From an uncultured Prevotellaceae bacterium (GTDB lineage Bacteria; Bacteroidota; Bacteroidia; Bacteroidales; Bacteroidaceae), in assembly GCA_947303695.1 (NCBI GenBank), contig CAMYYX010000043.1, positions 1-12,898 on the forward strand: 12,898 nucleotides of DNA. Direction: 5' to 3'. The translations under genes and the position numbers were made by a program. Positions 1 to 6,136 of the stretch are shown piece after piece. Under the pieces are notes generated by a model, which saw only the letters and a program-made list of their open reading frames with translations, did not search any database and had not been told where the DNA came from. Each line of letters begins with the position of its first letter. Within the stretch, counting starts at the first letter, position 1.

Positions 1-276
1 TGTCAGCGAGTAAACCTCATCCTCGACGAACGTTCGACGGTGATGCAGGCATTCGCTCAACTGCCGCTGTGTGAGCAGGTATATCCATCGAATGCGAACT
101 TCTTCCTTGCGAAAGTCACCGATGCGAACAGCATCTACAATTATCTGGTTGAGAAAGGTATCATTGTCCGTAATCGCAATTTCGTCCACCTTTGTGGCAA
201 TTGCTTGCGTGTGACAATCGGTACGAAAGAAGAAAATACACAACTGCTGAGTGCGCTCAGAGTATATAAACCATAA
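1..276 (+). CDS. hisC: Histidinol-phosphate aminotransferase, C-terminal part (5' end outside window)
   Basis: This frame is open from base 1 to the TAA at 274-276, giving about 91 residues of a PLP-dependent class I/II aminotransferase C-terminal small domain. HisC converts imidazole-acetol phosphate and glutamate to histidinol phosphate in the cytoplasm. Visible family features are the segment YPSNANFFLAKV, the turn EKGIIVRNRNF, and the C-terminal NCLRVTIGTKEEN, whose arginine normally contacts substrate carboxylate or phosphate. The first in-window ATG (base 40) is not the true start, because the homologous sequence continues upstream of it. The gene ends 10 bases before hisB in the same direction, which is the usual his-operon arrangement and supports the assignment. 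Other class I aminotransferases share this fold, so the name rests partly on the hisB neighbour. Confidence 0.9.
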   Translation, partial: CQRVNLILDERSTVMQAFAQLPLCEQVYPSNANFFLAKVTDANSIYNYLVEKGIIVRNRNFVHLCGNCLRVTIGTKEENTQLLSALRVYKP

Positions 277-286
277 TCATAAACCT

Positions 287-1384
287 ATGAAGAGAGCGTT
301 GTTTATCGATCGTGACGGAACGATTGTCCAGGAACCTGACGACGAGCAGGTTGATACCGTCGATAAGTTCCGATTTCTGCCGCAGGTCATCAGCAGTCTC
401 AGTTTCCTCAGAAACAAAACCGACTATGAGTTTGTGATGGTGACCAATCAGGATGGACTGGGTACACCAGCCAATCCGCAGGATGTGTTCGACCAATTCC
501 AGAACCTGATGCTGCATACACTACAGACAGAGGGTGTGGAGTTTGATGATATCCTGATCGATGCATCCTATCCAGAGGATAACCGGCCTACCCGTAAGCC
601 AGGTATTGGCATGATGGGGAAGTACCTTACAGGTGAGTACGATTTGGCGAACAGCTATGTGATAGGGGATAGGGCGACTGATGCTCAGTTGGCTAAGAAC
701 TTAGGTTGCAAGGCTGTCATCCTGAAGAGTCGCTTCACGGAAGATTTGGAAGGTGTAACGCTGGTGGATTCATGGCAGCAAGCTACAGAAATCGTCTATG
801 CAGGCGAACGTGTGGCAGAGATGCATCGTCAGACCAAGGAGACGGATATTTATGTAAAGCTGAACCTCGACGGCAGCGGAAAGGGAACGATAGATACTGG
901 TCTTGGATTCTTCGACCACATGCTGGAGCAGATATCCAAACATGGAGGTATAGACCTCGAAGTGAAGGTGAAGGGCGATCTGAATGTAGATGAGCACCAC
1001 ACCATTGAGGATACGGGTATCGTGCTGGGTGAGTGCTTGTTGAAAGCATTGGGCGACAAACGAGGTATCGAACGTTACGGATATACCCTCCCAATGGACG
1101 ATTGTCTGTGTCAGGTAGCACTTGATTTCGGAGGTCGTGCATGGCTTGTATGGGATGCAGAGTTCAAGCGTGAGAAGGTGGGTGATATGCCTACCGAGAT
1201 GTTCCTGCATTTCTTTAAATCGTTCAGCGATGCAGCGAAGATGAACCTTAACATCAAAGCCGAAGGAGAGAACGAACATCACAAGATTGAAGGTATCTTC
1301 AAAGCTGTGGCCCGTTCCATCAAAATGGCAATCCGACGTGACATTTTCAATTATGAACTTCCTTCAAGTAAGGGAATTTTGTAA
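287..1384 (+). CDS. hisB: Bifunctional histidinol-phosphatase / imidazoleglycerol-phosphate dehydratase
   Basis: A 365-residue fusion catalysing two histidine biosynthesis steps: dehydration of imidazoleglycerol phosphate and dephosphorylation of histidinol phosphate. Residues 1-170 are a HAD-family phosphatase: FIDRDGT with nucleophile D8 and acid/base D10, motif II VTNQDG (52-57), a lysine in RKPG (103-106), and motif III VIGDRATD (125-132). Residues 185-365 are the dehydratase with its metal-binding motifs FDHML (209-213), DEHHTIED (235-242) and ENEHHKIE (328-335), and the usual C-terminal PSSKG. The start is ATG 287, where homology begins. An in-frame GTG at 251 would overlap hisC and add a non-conserved leader. 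The length is close to the E. coli bifunctional enzyme (about 355). The Cys/His zinc loop of the enterobacterial phosphatase domain is absent: the stretch before RKPG (about 91-103) contains no cysteine or histidine. Confidence 0.96.
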   Translation: MKRALFIDRDGTIVQEPDDEQVDTVDKFRFLPQVISSLSFLRNKTDYEFVMVTNQDGLGTPANPQDVFDQFQNLMLHTLQTEGVEFDDILIDASYPEDNRPTRKPGIGMMGKYLTGEYDLANSYVIGDRATDAQLAKNLGCKAVILKSRFTEDLEGVTLVDSWQQATEIVYAGERVAEMHRQTKETDIYVKLNLDGSGKGTIDTGLGFFDHMLEQISKHGGIDLEVKVKGDLNVDEHHTIEDTGIVLGECLLKALGDKRGIERYGYTLPMDDCLCQVALDFGGRAWLVWDAEFKREKVGDMPTEMFLHFFKSFSDAAKMNLNIKAEGENEHHKIEGIFKAVARSIKMAIRRDIFNYELPSSKGIL

Positions 1385-1409
1385 ATAAACACACTTTTCT
1401 CGCATATCA

Positions 1410-1427
1410 TTTTCTCATATGAGAAAA
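1410..1427. repeat. Perfect 18-bp palindrome upstream of mce (candidate operator)
   Basis: TTTTCTCATATGAGAAAA is identical to its own reverse complement. It lies 26 bases after the hisB stop and about 7 bases before the -7-like element of the putative mce promoter, so its left half covers the expected -33 position. A dimeric repressor could bind here. As an RNA it could only form a weak hairpin and has no U-tract on the plus strand, so a rho-independent terminator for the his operon is less likely. Function is inferred. Confidence 0.5.
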
Positions 1428-1441
1428 AATGCTTAAATTTG
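1411..1441 (+). promoter_or_regulatory. Putative Bacteroidetes-type promoter for the mce-mmd operon
   Basis: TAAATTTG at 1434-1441 matches the Bacteroidetes -7 consensus TAnnTTTG exactly. TTTC at 1411-1414, 19 bases upstream, matches three of four bases of the -33 consensus TTTG. Transcription would start near 1447 and leave a leader of about 100 bases before the mce ATG. The assignment rests on consensus match and position only. Confidence 0.5.
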
Positions 1442-1455
1442 CTTGATTTTTGTGG

Positions 1456-1470
1456 ACCTCCTAAAGAGGT
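1456..1470 (+). other. Small leader hairpin in the mce 5' untranslated region
   Basis: ACCTC (1456-1460) and GAGGT (1466-1470) can pair as a 5-bp stem around the loop CTAAA, near the predicted 5' end of the mce transcript. The GAGGT arm resembles a Shine-Dalgarno core but is over 70 bases from the start codon, so it is not the ribosome binding site. The hairpin may protect the 5' end, but this is weakly supported. Confidence 0.25.
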
Positions 1471-1518
1471 GATTGCGAAAGTCAGGCATTTTTTATGTTG
1501 TTAAAGCATTCAAAACAT

Positions 1519-1536
1519 ATAAATTAATTAATTTAT
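1519..1536. repeat. AT-only perfect palindrome just upstream of the mce start
   Basis: ATAAATTAATTAATTTAT is a perfect 18-base palindrome ending 7 bases before the mce ATG (1544). Sequence this A/T-rich forms palindromes by chance easily, and A/T-rich unstructured leaders are normal for translation initiation in Bacteroidetes. It may be no more than an enhancer-like A/U-rich leader. No Shine-Dalgarno sequence is visible. Confidence 0.25.
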
Positions 1537-1543
1537 CAACAAA

Positions 1544-1954
1544 ATGAAGATTTCACGTATTGATCACCTTGGAATAGGTGTTGAGAGCATTGACGCTGTG
1601 CTCCCTTATTTTGAGAACGTATTAGGTCTCAAGTGTTATGCCGTAGAAGAAGTAGCTGACCAGAAAGTAAAGACCGCTTTCTTGAAGGTTGGTGAAGTAA
1701 AATTAGAGCTTCTTGAACCAACATCTCCTGAATCAGCTGTTGCAAAATGGCTTGAGAAGGGTGGCAAGGGTGTTCACCATGTTGCTTTCGCCGTAGAAGA
1801 CGGTGTTGCTGAAGCACTCGTAGAATGCGAAGGTAAGGAAATTCGTCTCATCGACAAGGCTCCACGTCCAGGTGCAGAGAACATGATGATTGGTTTCTTG
1901 CACCCAAAGTCAACCGCAGGTATCCTGACCGAGCTTTGCGAACCAAAGAAGTAA
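1544..1954 (+). CDS. mce: Methylmalonyl-CoA epimerase
   Basis: A 136-residue cytoplasmic enzyme of the glyoxalase/VOC fold that interconverts (R)- and (S)-methylmalonyl-CoA, linking methylmalonyl-CoA mutase to the decarboxylase encoded next. Family hallmarks are the N-terminal RIDHLGIGV with metal ligand H8, KLELLEP with E55, GVHHVAF with H78/H79, and the C-terminal LTELCEP with E130. These sit where the four metal ligands of VOC epimerases are expected. Length is typical for the family (about 130-150). The start ATG follows an A/T-rich leader. It is the first gene after the putative promoter and is followed by mmdA after 47 bases, consistent with one transcript. Confidence 0.95.
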   Translation: MKISRIDHLGIGVESIDAVLPYFENVLGLKCYAVEEVADQKVKTAFLKVGEVKLELLEPTSPESAVAKWLEKGGKGVHHVAFAVEDGVAEALVECEGKEIRLIDKAPRPGAENMMIGFLHPKSTAGILTELCEPKK

Positions 1955-1960
1955 TAAATG

Positions 1961-1992
1961 GTTGAATCGTTTAAAAGTTTAATAGTTTAATC
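1961..1992 (+). repeat. Four-copy imperfect octamer tandem repeat between mce and mmdA
   Basis: Reading from 1961, four consecutive 8-base units are GTTGAATC, GTTTAAAA, GTTTAATA and GTTTAATC. They fill most of the 47-base gap between the mce stop and the mmdA ATG at 2002. The units are imperfect, so copy-number slippage is possible but not shown. The array may act as an A/U-rich spacer or translation leader for mmdA. Confidence 0.55.
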
Positions 1993-2001
1993 GTATATAA
2001 A

Positions 2002-3573
2002 ATGAGTATTCAGTCACAGAAAATCAAAGAACTTGTTGAGAAACGTGAGAAAGCACGTTTGGGTGGTGGTGAGAAAGCCATTCAAAAGCAACATGATAAA
2101 GGCAAGTATACAGCTCGTGAGCGTATAGCATTGCTGCTGGATGAAGGAAGTTTCGAAGAGATGGACATGTTTGTCACTCACAGATGTCACAACTTCGGAA
2201 TGGAGAAGAAACAATATGACGGTGATGGTGTCGTAACTGGTTGCGGTACAATTAACGGTCGTCTTGTTTATGTATTTGCACAGGACTTCACAGTGAATGC
2301 CGGCTCACTCTCAGAGACGATGTCGCTCAAGATCTGTAAGGTAATGGATATGGCTATGAAGATGGGTGCTCCTGTAATCGGTTTGAACGACTCAGGTGGT
2401 GCTCGTATTCAGGAAGGTATCAACGCCCTTGCTGGTTATTCGGAAATTTTCGAGCGTAACATCCTCGCAAGTGGTGTCATCCCACAGATTTCTGGTATCT
2501 TAGGCCCATGTGCAGGTGGTGCTGTTTATTCTCCAGCTTTGACTGACTTCACTTTGATGATGGAGAACACATCATACATGTTCCTCACAGGTCCTGCTGT
2601 TGTGAAGACCGTTCTTGGTGAGGTTGTCACTCAGGAAGAACTCGGTGGCGCTTCAGTTCACTCTACCAAGTCAGGTGTTACTCACTTCACCGCTAAGACT
2701 GAAGAGGAAGCTATGGCAATGATTAAGCAACTTCTCAGCTACATTCCACAGAACAACCTCGAAAAGACTCCACGTGTTGAATGTACAGACCCAATCGACC
2801 GTAAGGACGACTACCTCAATGAAATCATTCCTGATAACCCAAATATGCCTTACGATATGTATGAGGTGATTGGTGCTATCGTGGATAACGGTGAGTTCTT
2901 TGAGGTTCAGAAAGACTATGCACGCAACATCATCGTTGGTTTCGCACGTTTCAACGGTGAGTCTGTAGGTATCGTTGCTAACCAGCCAAAGGCTCTCGCA
3001 GGTGTGCTTGACTGCAACGCTTCACGTAAGGGTGCACGTTTCGTTCGTTTCTGCGATGCATTCAATATTCCAATCGTAACACTCGTCGACGTACCTGGAT
3101 TCCTTCCTGGTACAGGTCAGGAGTACAACGCAGTCATCCTGCATGGTGCTAAGTTGCTCTATGCTTACGGAGAATGTACAGTACCAAAGGTAACTGTTAC
3201 TTTGCGCAAGTCATATGGTGGTTCACACATTGTGATGAGCTGTAAGCAACTTCGTGGTGATATGAACTATGCATGGCCATCTGCAGAAATCGCAGTTATG
3301 GGTGCAGCTGGTGCTGCTGCCGTTCTCTATGCGAAGGAAGCAAAGGCATTGAAGGATGAAGGTAAGGTTGAAGAGTCTAAGGCATTCATTCAGGAGAAGG
3401 AAGACGAGTACACCAAGCTTTTTGCTAATCCATACAATGCTGCTAAGTACGGTTATATCGATGATGTCATCGAGCCACGTAACACTCGTTTCCGCATCAT
3501 CCGTGCTTTGGCTCAGCTTGCTGACAAGAAACTGACTAATCCAGCTAAGAAACACGGAAACATTCCATTGTAA
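2002..3573 (+). CDS. mmdA: Methylmalonyl-CoA decarboxylase alpha subunit (carboxyltransferase)
   Basis: A 523-residue crotonase-fold carboxyltransferase that moves the carboxyl group of methylmalonyl-CoA to the biotin of the carrier protein, releasing propionyl-CoA. The N-terminal half carries the acyl-CoA oxyanion motif GGARIQEG (132-139) and GPCAGGAVYSPAL (168-180). The C-terminal half carries VDVPGFLPGTGQE (362-374), YGGSHIVM (405-412) and WPSAEIAVMGAAGAA (425-439). Length matches the MmdA / propionyl-CoA carboxylase beta family (about 510-530), and sequence alone does not separate the two. The adjacent OadG-like and OadB-like membrane subunits, and the absence of a biotin carboxylase gene here, favour the Na+-pumping decarboxylase. 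Codons are strongly biased to GGT, CGT and GCT, suggesting high expression. The start ATG follows the octamer repeats and no Shine-Dalgarno is visible. Confidence 0.94.
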   Translation: MSIQSQKIKELVEKREKARLGGGEKAIQKQHDKGKYTARERIALLLDEGSFEEMDMFVTHRCHNFGMEKKQYDGDGVVTGCGTINGRLVYVFAQDFTVNAGSLSETMSLKICKVMDMAMKMGAPVIGLNDSGGARIQEGINALAGYSEIFERNILASGVIPQISGILGPCAGGAVYSPALTDFTLMMENTSYMFLTGPAVVKTVLGEVVTQEELGGASVHSTKSGVTHFTAKTEEEAMAMIKQLLSYIPQNNLEKTPRVECTDPIDRKDDYLNEIIPDNPNMPYDMYEVIGAIVDNGEFFEVQKDYARNIIVGFARFNGESVGIVANQPKALAGVLDCNASRKGARFVRFCDAFNIPIVTLVDVPGFLPGTGQEYNAVILHGAKLLYAYGECTVPKVTVTLRKSYGGSHIVMSCKQLRGDMNYAWPSAEIAVMGAAGAAAVLYAKEAKALKDEGKVEESKAFIQEKEDEYTKLFANPYNAAKYGYIDDVIEPRNTRFRIIRALAQLADKKLTNPAKKHGNIPL

Positions 3574-3594
3574 TTCATCTAAATAGTTTGTAGA

Positions 3595-3963
3595 ATGGTA
3601 AATGTTAGTATATTAGCAGACGTAGTTTGGGCTGATGCATGGGCAAGAACCGGTATGGGATTCGGAGTGGTTTTCTCCGTGCTCCTCATCTTGGTGTTCG
3701 TGCTTGTGGCATTCGGTCTCTTTTCACGCATCAAGGGCAAGAAACATACTCAGGCTCAGGCTCCTCAGCCAGCACCTCTGAAGGCTGCCCCTCAAGCTGT
3801 AGCTCCTGCTGCTACTGCATCTGATGCGGACAAAGCTGCCATTGCAACGGCGCTGTATTTATATTTCCAGAATGTTCATGATGAAGAAAGCAACGTGATT
3901 ACAATTCAACACAACGCTAACTCTGCATGGCATCGTGAGTTGAATCCACGTTTAGCTCATTAA
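3595..3963 (+). CDS. mmdD: OadG-family small membrane subunit of the Na+-translocating decarboxylase
   Basis: A 122-residue protein with a short N-terminal segment, one clear transmembrane helix at about 22-43, the basic stop-transfer stretch RIKGKK (45-50), an Ala/Pro/Gln-rich linker (about 52-76), and a small C-terminal segment (77-122) containing ALYLYFQNVHDEES and SAWHREL. This architecture is that of oxaloacetate decarboxylase gamma and methylmalonyl-CoA decarboxylase delta subunits, which anchor the carboxyltransferase to the membrane beta subunit and stabilise the complex. Such proteins are short and poorly conserved, so the call depends on architecture plus position between the alpha and biotin-carrier genes. 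It starts 21 bases after mmdA and is followed by mmdC after 29 bases. Confidence 0.82.
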   Translation: MVNVSILADVVWADAWARTGMGFGVVFSVLLILVFVLVAFGLFSRIKGKKHTQAQAPQPAPLKAAPQAVAPAATASDADKAAIATALYLYFQNVHDEESNVITIQHNANSAWHRELNPRLAH

Positions 3964-3992
3964 GTAATAATCGTATAAAAGAAAATAAATCG

Positions 3993-4727
3993 ATGAAAGA
4001 TTTCAAATTTAAGATAAACGGTACTGAATACACAGCATCTGTTGAAGAGAAAGATGACAATATGGTTCAGGTAACAGTGAACGGCAATGCATATAGTGTT
4101 GAAGTAGAACACGAAGCACCTGCCGCTCCTATGACACGTCCTGCTGCTGTTGCTGCTCCTGCAGCTTCAGCTCCTGTGACTGCCGCTAGTGCCAAGATTT
4201 CTGCTCCGCTGCCAGGAAACATCACGAAGATTCTCGTGTCTGTAGGACAGAGAGTACAGAAGGGTGACGTTGTGATGACAATGGAAGCCATGAAGATGGA
4301 GAACAATATTACTGCTGAAGCAGATGGAACCGTTAAGGCTATCGTGGCTCAGGTGGGTCAATCCGTTAATCAGGGCGATGTGCTCGTAGAGCTTGAAGGT
4401 GCTGCTGCTCCTGCAGCCTCACCTGCTGCTGCTCCTGCACCTGCACCAAAGGCTGCTCCTAAGGCTGAAGAACCAAAAGCAGCTCCTGCTCCTGCTGCTA
4501 AACCTGCTGCTGGCGCAAAAACTGTAAACGCTCCACTTCCTGGAACTATCACAACTGTGAAAGTGGCAAACGGTCAGGCAGTGAAGAAGGGTGATGTGCT
4601 CCTCGTGATGGAAGCTATGAAGATGGCAAACGACATCACTGCTGAGTGTGACGGAACAGTGAAGAATGTATTTGTTCAACAAGGTGCATCTGTAAATGTA
4701 GGTGATGCATTGGTAGAGATTGAATAG
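3993..4727 (+). CDS. mmdC: Biotin carrier subunit of methylmalonyl-CoA decarboxylase with two tandem biotinyl domains
   Basis: A 244-residue protein that shuttles the carboxyl group between MmdA and MmdB. Residues 1-40 form the short N-terminal region usual for these carriers (starting MKDFKFKING). An Ala/Pro-rich linker (41-68) leads to biotinyl domain 1 (about 70-135, EAMKM with K101). A second Ala/Pro/Lys linker (136-177) leads to biotinyl domain 2 (179-244, EAMKM with K210). Both domains keep the hairpin-turn biotinylation motif and the flanking APLPG, KGDV and DGTVK elements. Aligned by eye without gaps they match at 42 of 66 positions. Relatives usually have a single domain and about 130-170 residues, so this looks like an internal duplication. 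Domain 2 differs just after the motif (MKMAND against MKMENN). The gene lies between mmdD and mmdB, so a role in the pump is secure even if the need for two domains is not. Confidence 0.9.
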   Translation: MKDFKFKINGTEYTASVEEKDDNMVQVTVNGNAYSVEVEHEAPAAPMTRPAAVAAPAASAPVTAASAKISAPLPGNITKILVSVGQRVQKGDVVMTMEAMKMENNITAEADGTVKAIVAQVGQSVNQGDVLVELEGAAAPAASPAAAPAPAPKAAPKAEEPKAAPAPAAKPAAGAKTVNAPLPGTITTVKVANGQAVKKGDVLLVMEAMKMANDITAECDGTVKNVFVQQGASVNVGDALVEIE

Positions 4728-4733
4728 TTTCAA

Positions 4734-4755
4734 ATGGAGTCTATTAAGGCTCCAT
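4734..4755 (+). other. Intercistronic stem-loop between mmdC and mmdB
   Basis: ATGGAGTC (4734-4741) can pair with GGCTCCAT (4748-4755) over 8 bp, including one G-U pair, around the 6-base loop TATTAA. The element starts 6 bases after the mmdC stop and lies 35 bases before the mmdB start. No U-tract follows, so it is not an obvious terminator. It could be an RNA processing or stability element that sets the ratio of soluble to membrane subunits. Confidence 0.45.
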
Positions 4756-4790
4756 GCGAAACAATTAACATCTAATTAAAATACACGACA

Positions 4791-6059
4791 ATGAAACGAA
4801 TATTGTGTTTTTTATCCATGTTGCTGCTCGTGACCGTAGGATGCTTTGCCGATAGTTTCGATTTCGGAGAGGCTTCTTCGAAATTCTTGGACAGCATGGG
4901 TCTTGTTCAGATCTTCCAGGGTGAAGGTTGGAAATACTTGGTGATGGTTGCACTTGCCTGTTTCCTTCTCTTCCTCGCTATCAAGAAGCAATACGAGCCA
5001 CTTCTCCTTTTGCCGATTGCATTTGGTATGCTCCTCACGAACTTACCTGGAGCGAATATGTTCCACACAGAGATGTGGAATGATGAGTTCCTCAATCCTG
5101 CAAGCGAGTACTATCACAGTTATCGTCATGTGCTTGCCGAGGGTGGATTGCTTGACGTTCTCTATATCGGTGTGAAGGCGGGTATCTATCCTTGCCTCAT
5201 CTTCATTGGTGTAGGTGCGATGACTGACTTCGGTCCGCTGATTGCCAATCCAAAGAGTTTCCTCCTGGGTGCAGCTGCTCAGTTGGGTATCTTCATCACC
5301 TTCATCACTGCTCATGCTCTTGGTTTCGATAGTCAGGAAGCTGCTTCTATCGGTATCATCGGTGGTGCAGACGGACCAACATCCATCTTCCTTACAACCA
5401 AACTGGCTCCACATCTCTTAGGCCCTATTGCCATCGCTGCTTATAGCTACATGGCTCTTGTTCCTGTGATTCAGCCACCTATCATGCGTCTGCTCACGAC
5501 GAAGAAGGAGCGTATGATTGAGATGAAGCAACTCCGTACGGTGAGCAAGACTGAGAAGATTATCTTCCCAATTGCTATCACCATCGTTGTAGCCTTCATC
5601 CTGCCAGATGCTGCACCATTGATTGGTTGCTTGATGTTGGGTAACCTCATGAAGGAGTCTGGCGTAGTTGACCGTCTTGCAAAGACTGTTCAGAACGAAT
5701 TGATGAATATCGTGGTTATCTTCCTCGGAACTACCGTTGGAGCAACTGCTACAGCTTCAACCTTCCTCGACATTCGTACCATCAGTATCCTTTGCATGGG
5801 TATTGTGGCATTCGGAGTTGCAACAGCTGGAGGTATTATCTTTGCTAAGATCATGAACCTCTTCCTTAAGGAGAAGATAAACCCATTGATTGGTTCTGCA
5901 GGTGTGTCAGCCGTTCCTATGGCAGCACGTGTTAGCCAGACCGAGGGTCAGAAGGCCAATCCTCACAACTTCCTTCTCATGCACGCTATGGGTCCGAACG
6001 TTGCAGGTGTGATTGGTTCTGCCGTTGCTGCAGGTATCCTCCTCAGCATGCTCGGTTAA
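4791..6059 (+). CDS. mmdB: Methylmalonyl-CoA decarboxylase beta subunit, Na+-translocating membrane decarboxylase
   Basis: A 422-residue polytopic inner-membrane protein of the OadB/MmdB/GcdB family. It decarboxylates carboxybiotin and couples this to Na+ export. The N-terminus (about 5-20) is signal-like, followed by many hydrophobic segments. The hallmark GGADGPTSIF (191-200) carries D194, and INPLIGSAGVSAVPMAAR (363-380) carries N364, G368, S373 and R380. These, with Y220, correspond to residues D203, Y229, N373, G377, S382 and R389 known to matter in Klebsiella OadB, all at a constant offset of nine. Length is typical (about 400-435). It is the last gene of the operon and is followed after 23 bases by a strong hairpin. 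The family also covers oxaloacetate and glutaconyl-CoA pumps. Substrate here is inferred from the neighbouring epimerase and carboxyltransferase. Confidence 0.95.
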   Translation: MKRILCFLSMLLLVTVGCFADSFDFGEASSKFLDSMGLVQIFQGEGWKYLVMVALACFLLFLAIKKQYEPLLLLPIAFGMLLTNLPGANMFHTEMWNDEFLNPASEYYHSYRHVLAEGGLLDVLYIGVKAGIYPCLIFIGVGAMTDFGPLIANPKSFLLGAAAQLGIFITFITAHALGFDSQEAASIGIIGGADGPTSIFLTTKLAPHLLGPIAIAAYSYMALVPVIQPPIMRLLTTKKERMIEMKQLRTVSKTEKIIFPIAITIVVAFILPDAAPLIGCLMLGNLMKESGVVDRLAKTVQNELMNIVVIFLGTTVGATATASTFLDIRTISILCMGIVAFGVATAGGIIFAKIMNLFLKEKINPLIGSAGVSAVPMAARVSQTEGQKANPHNFLLMHAMGPNVAGVIGSAVAAGILLSMLG

Positions 6060-6082
6060 TCGGGTAAAGTATCCATATATAA

Positions 6083-6115
6083 AATAAGGTGTAGCTCTAT
6101 GAGTTACACCTTATT
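6083..6115. terminator. Bidirectional rho-independent terminator between mmdB and the GH31 gene
   Basis: Bases 6083-6097 pair with 6101-6115 over 15 bp (11 perfect outer pairs AATAAGGTGTA/TACACCTTATT, one G-U pair inside) around the 3-base loop TAT. The plus strand continues with CATTTTTGATT. The minus strand ends in TTATTTTATATAT, so both have U-rich tails. It lies 23 bases after the mmdB stop and 21 bases beyond the stop of the convergent GH31 gene, where a shared terminator is expected. Confidence 0.88.
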
Positions 6116-6136
6116 CATTTTTGATTAATTATTTAT

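Noticed and set aside
251..286. Upstream GTG start for hisB
   Set aside because: It overlaps the end of hisC and adds residues before the HAD motif that the family lacks; ATG 287 is the natural start with a 10-base gap.
770..1282. 170-residue antisense open frame within hisB
   Set aside because: It is the mirror of a strongly conserved sense gene, has no family resemblance, and arises from the codon bias of hisB.
1385..1543. Cobalamin or other riboswitch upstream of mce
   Set aside because: I looked for a B12-box-like sequence and multi-stem structure; only a 5-bp hairpin and two palindromes are visible, and the leader is short. A covariance-model search would be decisive.
3223..3555. 110-residue antisense frame in mmdA
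   Set aside because: It lies wholly within a highly conserved gene, has biased composition and shows no start context or recognisable motif.
2002..3573. Propionyl-CoA carboxylase beta subunit (PccB) instead of MmdA
   Set aside because: The sequence families overlap, but the operon contains OadG-like and OadB-like pump subunits and no biotin carboxylase, which favours the decarboxylase.
4401..4520. GCT/CCT-rich low-complexity DNA in mmdC as a separate repeat element
   Set aside because: It encodes the Ala/Pro linker between the two biotinyl domains; the codons are mixed and there is no regular repeat unit.
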